Of a stretch of 64,000 nt of DNA, positions 34,882-43,552 are shown one piece after another. A program made the position numbers and the translations under genes. The notes beneath the pieces were generated by a model. That model was not told the origin of the DNA and searched no databases. It saw only the letters and a list, made by a program, of their open reading frames with translations. The number at the start of each line of letters is the position of its first letter. Positions within the stretch are counted from its first letter, which is position 1. Where the stretch lies: the NCBI RefSeq assembly GCF_019973615.1, contig NZ_AP024238.1, forward strand, positions 434,001-498,000, read 5' to 3'. Origin of the DNA: Rhodoferax lithotrophicus. Lineage in GTDB: Bacteria; Pseudomonadota; Gammaproteobacteria; Burkholderiales; Burkholderiaceae_C.

Positions 34882-36227
34882 AGCGTTATTTCAGATTCAT
34901 ATTGGCAGTCCTCGTTACCGTAGGACTGTTTTGGGCGTTGGCTCTCAGTTATCAGACGGTTCGAGAGCAAGAGGGCTCTTTCAGTGCGTTGCTGGAAAGT
35001 TATGTTCTGACTGCCATTGCAGGCTATTTGCTGTTTTTCTTGGTGTTACTGGTCATTCGGTATGGCGTTTTGATCATGTACTCATTTTTTGACCATATTG
35101 AGTCGTTATACAAAAAGCGGGCATACACACCGCCCCGGCTTTCAGAGGAACGATCCTTGCCCATGGTGACGATTGTTGTTCCTGCATTTAATGAAGGTGT
35201 AGTGATTCAACCCGCCTTGCGCGCATTGATCGATTTGGATTACCCTAACTACGAAGTGATTGTGGTTGATGATGGGTCTACTGATGACACATATGAAAAA
35301 GCCATGATCGTTGCCCGGGAAAGTCTTGAGGTTTCTATTCGTGTCGTGACCAAAAAAAATGCAGGTAAAGCAGAAGCACTTAACACCGGCATGACCTTGG
35401 CTCGTGGTGAGTTTGTTTTGAATATGGACGGCGATACCAAACTGTCTCGCAATACTTTGCGCGTTTGTGTTCCGCATTTTGATAATCCGTCCATTGGTGC
35501 AGTGGCAGGCAATGTCAAGGTTGTTAATCGGGAAAATGTATGGACGAATATTCAATCGCTTGAATACGTAGAAGGTTTGGCGATGGCTCGTAAAGCGCAG
35601 AGTTTTTTGCGCTCTGTGAACATCATTCCTGGACCATTGGGGATGTTTCGCAAATCGGTGTTGCAGCAAGTCGGTGGATACGATCATGACACCTTTGCGG
35701 AGGATTGTGATTTAACGCTCAAAATGCTTATGAAAGGCTGGCATATCGCGTACGAGCCACTTGCGATAGCCTGGGTAGAAACCCCCAGTGGTTTGTTGGA
35801 TTTGCTCAAACAACGGTATCGCTGGACGCGTGGCATTTTGCAGGCAACCAAAAAGCACAGCCATGCACTTTGGAACCCTAGAAAAACGGGGGTGAATTTT
35901 TACATTTTGTGGTACATGCTGTTTGAAGGTATCGTCTGGCCTTTCTCAACCATTCTGGGCAATTTGTTTTTTATTTATGTAAGTTTCCAGTTCGGGTTAG
36001 CTGTTTTATTGTTCTATTGGTGGTTGCAATTGACAGTGCTCGACGTGGTCGCAGCAGCATACTGTGTTGTTATTGAGGAGGAAGATCCGGCCTTAATTCT
36101 TTATGCTGTATTGTTCAGGGTTTTCTATATCAATATTACAGATATTTCGAAGGCATTTGCCTCTATTGAAGAATGGCGTGGGGCGACGATGACTTGGGGC
36201 AAGCTTGAACGGGAAGGTAAACTTTAA
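34872..36227 (+). CDS. Family 2 glycosyltransferase, processive polysaccharide synthase
   Basis: 451 residues from a TTG at 34872 preceded by GGAGAAAC. Two N-terminal TM helices (about 8-28 and 40-68), a GT2 domain, and three to four C-terminal TM helices. Catalytic motifs: VVDDGSTDD, NMDGDTKLS, AEDCDLTLKM and QRYRWTRG, the Q-x-x-R-W signature of processive synthases such as PgaC, HasA and BcsA. No PilZ domain, so c-di-GMP control would have to come through the BcsE-like protein. The sugar is unknown; a hexosamine polymer is suggested by the deacetylase downstream. Confidence 0.9.
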   Translation: MELKRYFRFILAVLVTVGLFWALALSYQTVREQEGSFSALLESYVLTAIAGYLLFFLVLLVIRYGVLIMYSFFDHIESLYKKRAYTPPRLSEERSLPMVTIVVPAFNEGVVIQPALRALIDLDYPNYEVIVVDDGSTDDTYEKAMIVARESLEVSIRVVTKKNAGKAEALNTGMTLARGEFVLNMDGDTKLSRNTLRVCVPHFDNPSIGAVAGNVKVVNRENVWTNIQSLEYVEGLAMARKAQSFLRSVNIIPGPLGMFRKSVLQQVGGYDHDTFAEDCDLTLKMLMKGWHIAYEPLAIAWVETPSGLLDLLKQRYRWTRGILQATKKHSHALWNPRKTGVNFYILWYMLFEGIVWPFSTILGNLFFIYVSFQFGLAVLLFYWWLQLTVLDVVAAAYCVVIEEEDPALILYAVLFRVFYINITDISKAFASIEEWRGATMTWGKLEREGKL

Positions 36228-36229
36228 AT

Positions 36230-36451
36230 ATGGATTTGATCTCAATTTTGGCGACGGTGATTTTGGTCACCACCATCGGCACCATGGTCGTAGGTGTTGG
36301 TGCATACGCCGCATTCAAGTTGCGTGATAAACGTAAACCGAATAAAAGTCGTGGGGATGCGACGATGAATGCAATGGGTTTGCAAGAGCCCATATTTCTT
36401 AAACCCTATACGCCCATGCCACGCGTGGATATGCCAATCAAGGCTGAATAA
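36230..36451 (+). CDS. Small single-TM protein of the polysaccharide operon
   Basis: 73 residues. One TM helix at about 5-30 (ISILATVILVTTIGTMVVGV), followed by a basic stretch (KLRDKRKPNKSR) and a Pro-rich end (YTPMPRVDMP). It starts 2 nt after the synthase stop and 11 nt before the deacetylase. Small TM partners such as PgaD assist processive synthases; a similar role is inferred only from position. No family recognised. Confidence 0.75.
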   Translation: MDLISILATVILVTTIGTMVVGVGAYAAFKLRDKRKPNKSRGDATMNAMGLQEPIFLKPYTPMPRVDMPIKAE

Positions 36452-36462
36452 GGATTGGGTTA

Positions 36463-38343
36463 ATGGCACGAAATTCAAACGAAGAGCCCAACGGAGATTC
36501 AAACGTTGACCATCGTCAACAGCGACCCGTTTTTCGGCGTGTTGGTTTTTATATGCCTTTCATGATTCTTTTGGGCATTGCACTTCCTTCGTTTGTATTT
36601 TTGATCATGATGCAAATCAACGGTTGGAAACTGCCATTGATAGGTTTGCAAAATATGGTAGCTCGCATGGCTCCATCCAGTTCGAATGTCATCTTGTATG
36701 CGTCTCCTACTTCCAAAGCTTACTTCGCCACGATTGGTGGTAATTACGATACTTTGCTGAATCCTTGGCGCAGTTATTTCAAAGACCGATCCATTCAAGC
36801 GGTCGAGCTGAATACGCCAGCGGAGCTTAATAAGCAAAGTAGGGGGGTTTTAATTGTTCCTTCGGCCCTGGCATTGAATGACCAAGAACGCGATGCCATC
36901 TTGTCATTTAAAGCCAAGGGTGGTGGTGTCCTTGCGACTTGGGCTACCGGCACCCGGAATGGCTCTGGTGACTGGGCTGGTTGGCAGCTGATTGAGGCCC
37001 TGGGGGCCAAGGTTGTGGGTGAACTCCCTGCGGACTCAGAAGCACGGCAATTGACCCTGACAGGTGAATCACCATTGTCATTTCAGCAACCCGCGGGTAC
37101 TCGGATCTGGATGGGTAAAACAACCGAATCACTGTTGCGCTTGACGGGTGAGTCCGTGGCAGCTAGGTTCATGGATTGGCAGAGGGTGTTGGATGAAAAC
37201 CGGCGTAATGAGGGGGCGATTGTGTTTTCTGAAACAACCCCGGACAGTGGACGGGCTGTTGTGTTTGCATTTGCAGAAACCAATTGGGAGTCTCGACCTT
37301 TTGCACCTCGTCAACTGATTGACGATACGCTGAAGTGGTTGCAGCGGCAGCCTTCCATTGTTCGTTCGGCTTGGCCAAATGGGAAGATTGCGGCCCAAGT
37401 GATTGAAATGGACACCGAGCAAGGGTTTCAGAATGCCTCAGCTTTTGCGAGCATGATGAAATCGATTGATTACCGTGCTACTTTTTATGTGCTGACTTCC
37501 GTGGCTACCCAGTTCCCTGAGCTGTTGAGAGCGCTCGCAAAGGACTTCGAGATTGGATACCACGGGGACGTTCACGTCAGCTTTAAGGATCAGCCAGCCT
37601 ATACACAAGAACAGCGCATCGTCAACATGAAGGCTGAATTGGCCAGTGTATTGGCCGACACATCAACGATCACGGGTTTTCGTGCCCCTACTGAGGGCTA
37701 TGACACCACAACGGAAATCGCTTTGCAAAAGCATGGCATTCGTCACCATGCTGCAGACCCTAGCCGACTAGAGGGACGGCTTCCTGCGCTGGTCAAAATG
37801 GATGGTGTTGCCGTGGAAGATTCGCTGGTGGTTTTGGCACGGACACAGCGTGATGACATTAACCTTAATCATGAGAAATTGGATATCGATCAAACGACCA
37901 AAGCGTTGAATGATGATTTCGACTTGGCATTAGAGACTGGTTCATTGGGATTTTTGAGTGTTCACAGTCAAAATTTCGAAGAGGGCAGTGTGCTGAGGTC
38001 AGCTATGCCCGCTTTTCTGGAACATGTGCAAAAGAAGAAAAACAACGTTTGGTTGTCATCAAGTGGGCAGATTGCGCAGTGGTGGCGTGACAGGGAGCGT
38101 GTCAGTATCAGCTCTTCTGTTGCTGGAAAGCGCTTGGACTTCAACTTGACGGTCAAAGGTAATTTACCGATCAATGGAATGACACTCACCATCATGTTGC
38201 CGCAAAAGGGCGTGTTGCCGACGGTACGATCTACCAAGGTTGGTACATACGTGCCACGCATAGCCAAATTGGATGACTATCGGGCCGTTGTTATTTTTGA
38301 CAATATGAAACCTGGTGATTATGTGTACCAAGCCTCGTTTTAA
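36463..38343 (+). CDS. Membrane-anchored NodB-type polysaccharide deacetylase
   Basis: 626 residues. One TM helix at about 30-50 (MPFMILLGIALPSFVFLIMM) leaves the rest in the periplasm. Residues ~75-300 form the domain shared with the lipoprotein at 29203 (VILYASPTSKAYFATIGG). The NodB-like domain follows: IEMDTEQGF for motif 1, GYHGDVH for the metal-binding H-x3-H, and GFRAPTEGYD for the R-x-P motif. The catalytic set is therefore largely kept. A C-terminal beta domain follows. Likely removes N-acetyl groups from the exported polymer (inference). Confidence 0.82.
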   Translation: MARNSNEEPNGDSNVDHRQQRPVFRRVGFYMPFMILLGIALPSFVFLIMMQINGWKLPLIGLQNMVARMAPSSSNVILYASPTSKAYFATIGGNYDTLLNPWRSYFKDRSIQAVELNTPAELNKQSRGVLIVPSALALNDQERDAILSFKAKGGGVLATWATGTRNGSGDWAGWQLIEALGAKVVGELPADSEARQLTLTGESPLSFQQPAGTRIWMGKTTESLLRLTGESVAARFMDWQRVLDENRRNEGAIVFSETTPDSGRAVVFAFAETNWESRPFAPRQLIDDTLKWLQRQPSIVRSAWPNGKIAAQVIEMDTEQGFQNASAFASMMKSIDYRATFYVLTSVATQFPELLRALAKDFEIGYHGDVHVSFKDQPAYTQEQRIVNMKAELASVLADTSTITGFRAPTEGYDTTTEIALQKHGIRHHAADPSRLEGRLPALVKMDGVAVEDSLVVLARTQRDDINLNHEKLDIDQTTKALNDDFDLALETGSLGFLSVHSQNFEEGSVLRSAMPAFLEHVQKKKNNVWLSSSGQIAQWWRDRERVSISSSVAGKRLDFNLTVKGNLPINGMTLTIMLPQKGVLPTVRSTKVGTYVPRIAKLDDYRAVVIFDNMKPGDYVYQASF

Positions 38344-38438
38344 TGGTGAGGCACTCCAGTGAAGTGCCCGTTTGTGGCAGCCCGTTCATTTCAGATTTTC
38401 TCATGCCGATTGACGGGCAATCAGCCTCATCCTCTGCG

Positions 38439-38465
38439 GGTGCTTCATCTTTGAGATGAAGCACC
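38439..38465. terminator. bidirectional hairpin between convergent genes
   Basis: GGTGCTTCATC-tttga-GATGAAGCACC is a perfect 11-bp stem with a 5-nt loop. It lies between the stop of the deacetylase (38343) and the stop of the minus-strand ligase/GNAT gene (38474). A weaker stem (GGCACT...AGTGCC) sits at about 38351-38369. Confidence 0.7.
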
Positions 38466-38473
38466 TCACATGG

Positions 38474-41161
38474 TTAAACCACTTGCAAGTGATGTGTTAC
38501 CAGTTTGAAGTCCGGGTCTTCCGGGAATGATTTGATGACAAAACCCAGTCCTTTCATGAGCTTGAGCATGTTGGGATTGTTTGCCAGTACAAGACCTTCA
38601 ATCTCGGTCAGGCCTTTTTCGCGTGCAAAGTCCATGATGGACAACATCAGCCGAGAACCCAAGCCTTTGCCTTTAAATTCATCTGCGACTACCAATGAGA
38701 ACTCACAACTGGCGCGATCCGGGTTCGTGATATAGCGAGATACACCGACGATGCGCGTGACCTCTACCGCCTGGCCCTGCGTGTCTGTAGTTGCTTCGGT
38801 AATCAGCGCCACCAGTGCCATTTCCCGGTCATAGTCGATCAGCGTAAAGCGTGACAGCATCGTGGCTGGCAACTCTTGCATGGAGGACACAAAGCGGAAA
38901 TAACGGCTCTCGGGCGATAGCCCACGCACAAAACTTTGCAGCATGCTGGCATCGTCCGGGTGTACCGGGCGCACCACATATTCCCCGCCACCAGCCAACA
39001 TACACAGCTGCTCGTGTTGTGACGGATACGGCAATATCGCCAAGTGGTTGTAATGACGTACCGATGGTGCGGTGTTATCGACCACGATGCGGGCATCTAC
39101 AGCCAGCGCACCAGATTCATCCACGATGATGGGGTTGATGTCCATTTCACGCAGCTGTGGCAGCTCGCAGACCATTTCAGACACACGCAGCAATATTTGC
39201 TCCAGTGCTTCCATGTTGGCGGCCGGGGCTCCTCGCCATAAGCCAAGGGTTTCAGCCACGCGAGATCGCTCAATCAGGCGGCGTGCCAAAAACTGGTTCA
39301 ACGGCGGCAGCTCCATGGTGCGGTCATTGATGAGCTCAATCATGGTTCCTCCTGCACCAAATGCGATGACAGGGCCAAACGGCGCATCAGTGACCAGCCC
39401 CACACACACCTCGCGGCCACGCTTCTGGCTGGACATGTTTTGGATCGTCACCCCGTTAATACGGGCGTTGGGTTGCAGCTTGGTCACGGCCTGGATCATG
39501 TCCAGGTAGGTGTCACGCACGCTCGTAGCGGTCAAAATATTCAGTGCCACACCTTGCACATCTGACTTGTGGCTGATGTCTGGCGAATCAATCTTGAGCG
39601 CCACCGGAAAGCCCAACTGCGTGGCAATCATGATGGCCTCATTGGCGCTACGTGCCAAAATTGTTTTGGTCACCGGGATATGAAAAGCTGCCAACAAGGC
39701 CTTGGATTCCATTTCGGTAAGCACCTTGCGCCGCTCGGCCAGCACACTTTCAATCAGCAGGCGAGCACCCTCCACATCCGGCTTGGCCAGGTCAGACAAG
39801 GGGGGCGGTGTTTGTTGCAGCAGTTGCTGGTTTTGGTAGAACGAGGCAATGTTGCCAAACGCGCCCACTGCCGCCTCAGGCGTGCGAAAGCTGGGAATAG
39901 TGGCATCGTTCAAAATCTTGCGTGCTTCACCTACCGTGGCATCCCCCATCCAGCAGGTCAACAGCGGCTTGTTCACATGGCGGTTAAAACCTGCAATGGC
40001 CGTAGCCACCGCATCACCGTCGGCCCCCATCTTGGGGGAATAGATAGCCAAAATACCATCAATTTGTGGGGCCTTGCTGACCGCCTCAATGGCTGCGCGG
40101 TATTGTTCCGGGCCAGCGTCTTCTGACACATCAATCAAATCAGTTAGTGTGGCCAATTGTGGTAACAATGGCTTCAGGGCCAGTGCCTGCTCGGGTGTTA
40201 ACCGCCCCAGCTCCAGATGAATCTCGCTCACCCAATCGGCGGCCAAAACACCCGGACCACCGCCGTTGGTAATGATGGCCAAGCGTTTGCCGACCGGTTT
40301 GTATCTTGATGCCAGGCATTTGGCCGCTGAAAACAGTGCCACAAACGAACGCACCCGTACCGCCCCAGCGCGACGCAGCGCCGCATCAAACACATCGTCG
40401 CTGCCCACAATCGTGCCTGAGTGGGTCAGTGCTGCCCGATTCCCGGCCGGTTTACGCCCCGCTTTGAGCACGACCACAGGCTTGGCGTTGGCGGCCGCGC
40501 GCAAGGCACTCATGAAACGTCTGGCGTTGGTGATGCCTTCCATGTAAATCACAATGCTGTGGGTTTTGGCATCCGAGGCCAAAAAATCCAGCACTTGTGC
40601 CATATCCACGGCGGTATTGGGTCCCAGGGACACCACGGTAGAGAATCCCACTGCATTCTTTTTGGCCCAATCCAGAATGGATGAAGTCAAGGCACCAGAC
40701 TGCGACACCAGCGCCAGTGGCCCTGAAGTGGCCAAATCGCCAGCCACACTGGCATTAAGATGTAAATCAGGCCGCTGAAACCCCAAACTATTGGGTCCAA
40801 GCAGGTAAATGCCATCACGCGTGGCCATTTTGTGAAGTTCTGCAGCCAGACCGGCATCAATCCCGGTTGAGATGACCAACGCAGCATGGCATTTAATGCG
40901 GCCCGCAATTTCAAGTGCTGCGGTCACCTCGTTGGCGGCCAAGGCGATGATGGCCAAGTCTGCATGCACAGAGGCCAAGTCTGCCAAGGTGCCGCTGGCA
41001 TGAATGTCCAAAAATACCAGCTTGCCGGTAAACCTCTGGGCGGTGATGGCTTGGTGCAAGGCCTTGGCCTGAGGTGTGTGCGATTCAGGCGCATCTGGCC
41101 TGCCAGCAAACACCACAATAGAGGCTGGCGAGAATAGCGCGCTTAAAAAATGCTTGTCCAT
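38474..41161 (-). CDS. ADP-forming acyl-CoA ligase/GNAT acetyltransferase fusion (Pat-like)
   Basis: 895 residues from the ATG at 41161 (a TTG at 41179 is also in frame). The first ~700 residues are an ADP-forming acetyl-CoA synthetase-like unit: CoA-binding domain (SPASIVVFAGRPD), ligase domain (LVSQSGALTSSILDWA, NRAALTHSGTIVGSDD) and ATP-grasp domain (FPVALKIDSPDISHKSDVQG). The last ~170 residues are a GNAT domain with KGKGLGSRLMLSIMDFAREK. The layout is that of protein lysine acetyltransferase Pat/YfiQ, which acetylates metabolic enzymes. Confidence 0.9.
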   Translation of the reverse strand: MDKHFLSALFSPASIVVFAGRPDAPESHTPQAKALHQAITAQRFTGKLVFLDIHASGTLADLASVHADLAIIALAANEVTAALEIAGRIKCHAALVISTGIDAGLAAELHKMATRDGIYLLGPNSLGFQRPDLHLNASVAGDLATSGPLALVSQSGALTSSILDWAKKNAVGFSTVVSLGPNTAVDMAQVLDFLASDAKTHSIVIYMEGITNARRFMSALRAAANAKPVVVLKAGRKPAGNRAALTHSGTIVGSDDVFDAALRRAGAVRVRSFVALFSAAKCLASRYKPVGKRLAIITNGGGPGVLAADWVSEIHLELGRLTPEQALALKPLLPQLATLTDLIDVSEDAGPEQYRAAIEAVSKAPQIDGILAIYSPKMGADGDAVATAIAGFNRHVNKPLLTCWMGDATVGEARKILNDATIPSFRTPEAAVGAFGNIASFYQNQQLLQQTPPPLSDLAKPDVEGARLLIESVLAERRKVLTEMESKALLAAFHIPVTKTILARSANEAIMIATQLGFPVALKIDSPDISHKSDVQGVALNILTATSVRDTYLDMIQAVTKLQPNARINGVTIQNMSSQKRGREVCVGLVTDAPFGPVIAFGAGGTMIELINDRTMELPPLNQFLARRLIERSRVAETLGLWRGAPAANMEALEQILLRVSEMVCELPQLREMDINPIIVDESGALAVDARIVVDNTAPSVRHYNHLAILPYPSQHEQLCMLAGGGEYVVRPVHPDDASMLQSFVRGLSPESRYFRFVSSMQELPATMLSRFTLIDYDREMALVALITEATTDTQGQAVEVTRIVGVSRYITNPDRASCEFSLVVADEFKGKGLGSRLMLSIMDFAREKGLTEIEGLVLANNPNMLKLMKGLGFVIKSFPEDPDFKLVTHHLQVV

Positions 41162-41276
41162 GAAACTACCTATTGACAATATAACGGTGTGGCAAAAAGA
41201 CCCGGCCCAAGCTTAACCTGTGCGGATATTATTTTGTTGATATATCTCACTTGAGCAATTGTTTACCTTGAACTTT

Positions 41277-42167
41277 ATGTCAATCACCGAGACTTGGCTT
41301 GGCACTGCCAGGCTCCCTTTTCTGGTGTTTACACCCGTCTGTGTCCTGCTTGGCGTGGTCTGTGCCCAAGCGATGCAGCCTGTTAGCCCATGGGCCATCG
41401 CTCTGGTCTTGTGTGGGGCTCTGGGGGCGCACATCAGTGTGAATGCATTCAACGAAGTACTGGACTTCCGCAGTGGCCTGGATGCTTTGACCGTTAAAAC
41501 GCCCTTCAGCGGCGGCAGTGGCACGCTCATAGCCCACCCTGAACTGGTACGTAGTGCCTGGGTCTTGGCCTATGGCAGTTTGTTGATCTGTGTGCTGGTA
41601 GGCATTTACTTCGTCGTCATCCAAGGGTTTGCCCTATTGCCGATTGGATTGATGGGCGTGACCTTGGTGCTGGCTTATACCCGTGCCATCACGCGTGTTC
41701 CCATGCTCTGCCTGATGGCACCGGGTTTGGGTTTTGGCCCGTTGATGGTTCTGGGTACGCAGCTGGCGCTTACCGGACATACCAGCATCATGGCCTGGGT
41801 GGCTTCACTGGTGCCGTTCTTCCTGGCCAATAACCTGTTGTTACTGAACCAGTTTCCTGATGCCGAGGCAGACCGCCAGGTGGGGCGTCGTCATTTGGTC
41901 ATCGTTGCGGGTTGCGCCAAAGCTGCCCGCTGGTATGCCGCGCAGGCGGCATTGGCCCATCTGTGTCTGATCACCGGTGTGTTGACCCGGACCCTGCCTT
42001 GGGGAGCGGCGGCGGGTCTGTTGATGCTGCCACTCACCATCACCACGGCGCGCCAGGTGTTGATCCATGCCGGTGATACAACACGCTTGCTGCCAGCCAT
42101 GGCACGTAATGTGCAAATTACCTTGCTTACCCCAACGCTGATGGCTTTGGGACTCTGGCTGACATGA
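41277..42167 (+). CDS. UbiA-family prenyltransferase (MenA-like)
   Basis: 296 residues from the ATG at 41277; a TTG at 41259 is in frame. About eight to nine TM helices. The Asp-rich motifs of the family are recognisable: NAFNEVLDFRSGLD (N-x3-D-x3-D-like) and NQFPDAEADRQVGRRH. UbiA enzymes attach prenyl chains to aromatic acceptors; the second motif is MenA-like, but the substrate cannot be told. Its stop overlaps the dinB start (ATGA). Confidence 0.8.
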   Translation: MSITETWLGTARLPFLVFTPVCVLLGVVCAQAMQPVSPWAIALVLCGALGAHISVNAFNEVLDFRSGLDALTVKTPFSGGSGTLIAHPELVRSAWVLAYGSLLICVLVGIYFVVIQGFALLPIGLMGVTLVLAYTRAITRVPMLCLMAPGLGFGPLMVLGTQLALTGHTSIMAWVASLVPFFLANNLLLLNQFPDAEADRQVGRRHLVIVAGCAKAARWYAAQAALAHLCLITGVLTRTLPWGAAAGLLMLPLTITTARQVLIHAGDTTRLLPAMARNVQITLLTPTLMALGLWLT

Positions 42168-43408
42168 GTGCACCCCTGTTGCGCCGTATTGCCCACCTGG
42201 ATATGGATGCGTTTTATGCATCCGTAGAGCTGCTGCGTTACCCGCAACTCAAAGGCTTGCCGGTGGTGATTGGTGGTGGGCGCAGACCGGTGGATGACGC
42301 ATTGCAGCTGGGGCAGGTTGAGCGCCCGTTACACAAAATACCGGTCTCCGAGTTCCCGTTGTTACAAGACTATACCGGCCGGGGCGTCATCACCACCGCT
42401 ACTTATGCCGCGCGTCAGTTTGGCGTGGGCTCCGCCATGGGGCTGATGAAAGCCGCCAAACTGTGTCCGCAGGCCATTTTGCTGCCGGTGGATTTTGCTG
42501 AGTACCGGCGTTACTCCAAGGCCTTCAAAGCCATCATTCTGGAGATCGCCCCGCTGATGGAAGACCGTGGTGTGGACGAGGTCTATATCGATTTTACCGA
42601 TGTGCCAGGCGGCCAGCGCGAAGGGGGCAGGGTGCTGGCACGACTGATCCAGAAAAGCATTTTTCAGCATACCGGCCTGACCTGCTCGGTGGGTGTGGCT
42701 CCCAACAAACTGCTGGCCAAAATGGCCAGTGAATTCAACAAACCCAACGGCATCGCCATCGTCACTGAGGCCGATCTGGAGACCCGAATCTGGCCCTTGG
42801 CCTGCCGCAAGATCAACGGCATTGGTCCCAAATCTGATGCCAAGTTACAAAGCCTGGGTATCACCACCATCGGTGAACTGGCCAAGCAAGAGCTGGATTG
42901 GTTGATGGATCACTTTGGCCAAAAAACCGGTGCCTGGATGTTTGATGCTGCCCGTGGGCTGGATCGTCGAGTGGTGGAAACCAGCAGCGAACCGGTGTCC
43001 ATCAGCCGCGAAACCACTTTCGAGCGCGATCTGCATGCCGTGCGTGACAAAGCCGAACTGGGGGCCATCTTTACCCAATTGTGCGAACAAGTGGCGGCAG
43101 ACCTGGCACGCAAAGGTTATGCCGGCAAAACCATTGGCATCAAGCTGCGGTATGACAATTTCAAAGCAGCCACGCGCGACCAAACCGTGGAGGACTATGT
43201 GGCAGATGCCAAAGTGATCCGCCAGATTGCCGGCCAGTGCCTCAAACGTGTGCCGTTGACCCAACGCTTGCGCCTTCTGGGTGTGCGTGTGGCCTCTCTG
43301 GTGAAGATTGACGAGGTGAATTCTGTTCCGCAAAAAGTGCCTCTTACGCATATAAATAAAGCGCATGAAGCTATGAATTCAGTAGCTATTAATCCAGAGC
43401 TTTTTTAG
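42164..43408 (+). CDS. dinB: DNA polymerase IV (Y family)
   Basis: 414 residues. Catalytic residues: Asp13 (HLDMDAFYASVE), Asp138 and Glu139 (VDEVYIDF). The thumb helix-hairpin-helix (KINGIGPKSDAKLQSLGITT) and little-finger domain follow. About 30 extra residues (41-70) sit between VVIGG and GRGVITTATYAAR, where E. coli DinB has only a short turn. The last ~20 codons run through a copy of the dispersed repeat. Translesion synthesis. Overlaps the prenyltransferase by 4 nt. Confidence 0.94.
   Translation: MSAPLLRRIAHLDMDAFYASVELLRYPQLKGLPVVIGGGRRPVDDALQLGQVERPLHKIPVSEFPLLQDYTGRGVITTATYAARQFGVGSAMGLMKAAKLCPQAILLPVDFAEYRRYSKAFKAIILEIAPLMEDRGVDEVYIDFTDVPGGQREGGRVLARLIQKSIFQHTGLTCSVGVAPNKLLAKMASEFNKPNGIAIVTEADLETRIWPLACRKINGIGPKSDAKLQSLGITTIGELAKQELDWLMDHFGQKTGAWMFDAARGLDRRVVETSSEPVSISRETTFERDLHAVRDKAELGAIFTQLCEQVAADLARKGYAGKTIGIKLRYDNFKAATRDQTVEDYVADAKVIRQIAGQCLKRVPLTQRLRLLGVRVASLVKIDEVNSVPQKVPLTHINKAHEAMNSVAINPELF
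43345..43402. repeat. dispersed repeat copy overlapping the dinB 3' end
   Basis: CATATAAATAAAGCGCATGA, then AGCTATGAATTCAGTAGCTA and TTAATCC: a copy of the dispersed repeat that lies inside the dinB frame and supplies its final codons and stop. Confidence 0.45.
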
Positions 43409-43552
43409 CAAAAGTAAATCACGGCGTTATGCTCTGCAGCATATGACGCGGGCCTCTAAACTCGGGCTGTCAAACCCGGTTGAACATCTGCATGACAGAT
43501 GCAACCTCTTTCCCATACCCACGGTCAAAAGCCGTTTTGATTGGAGCTAACT

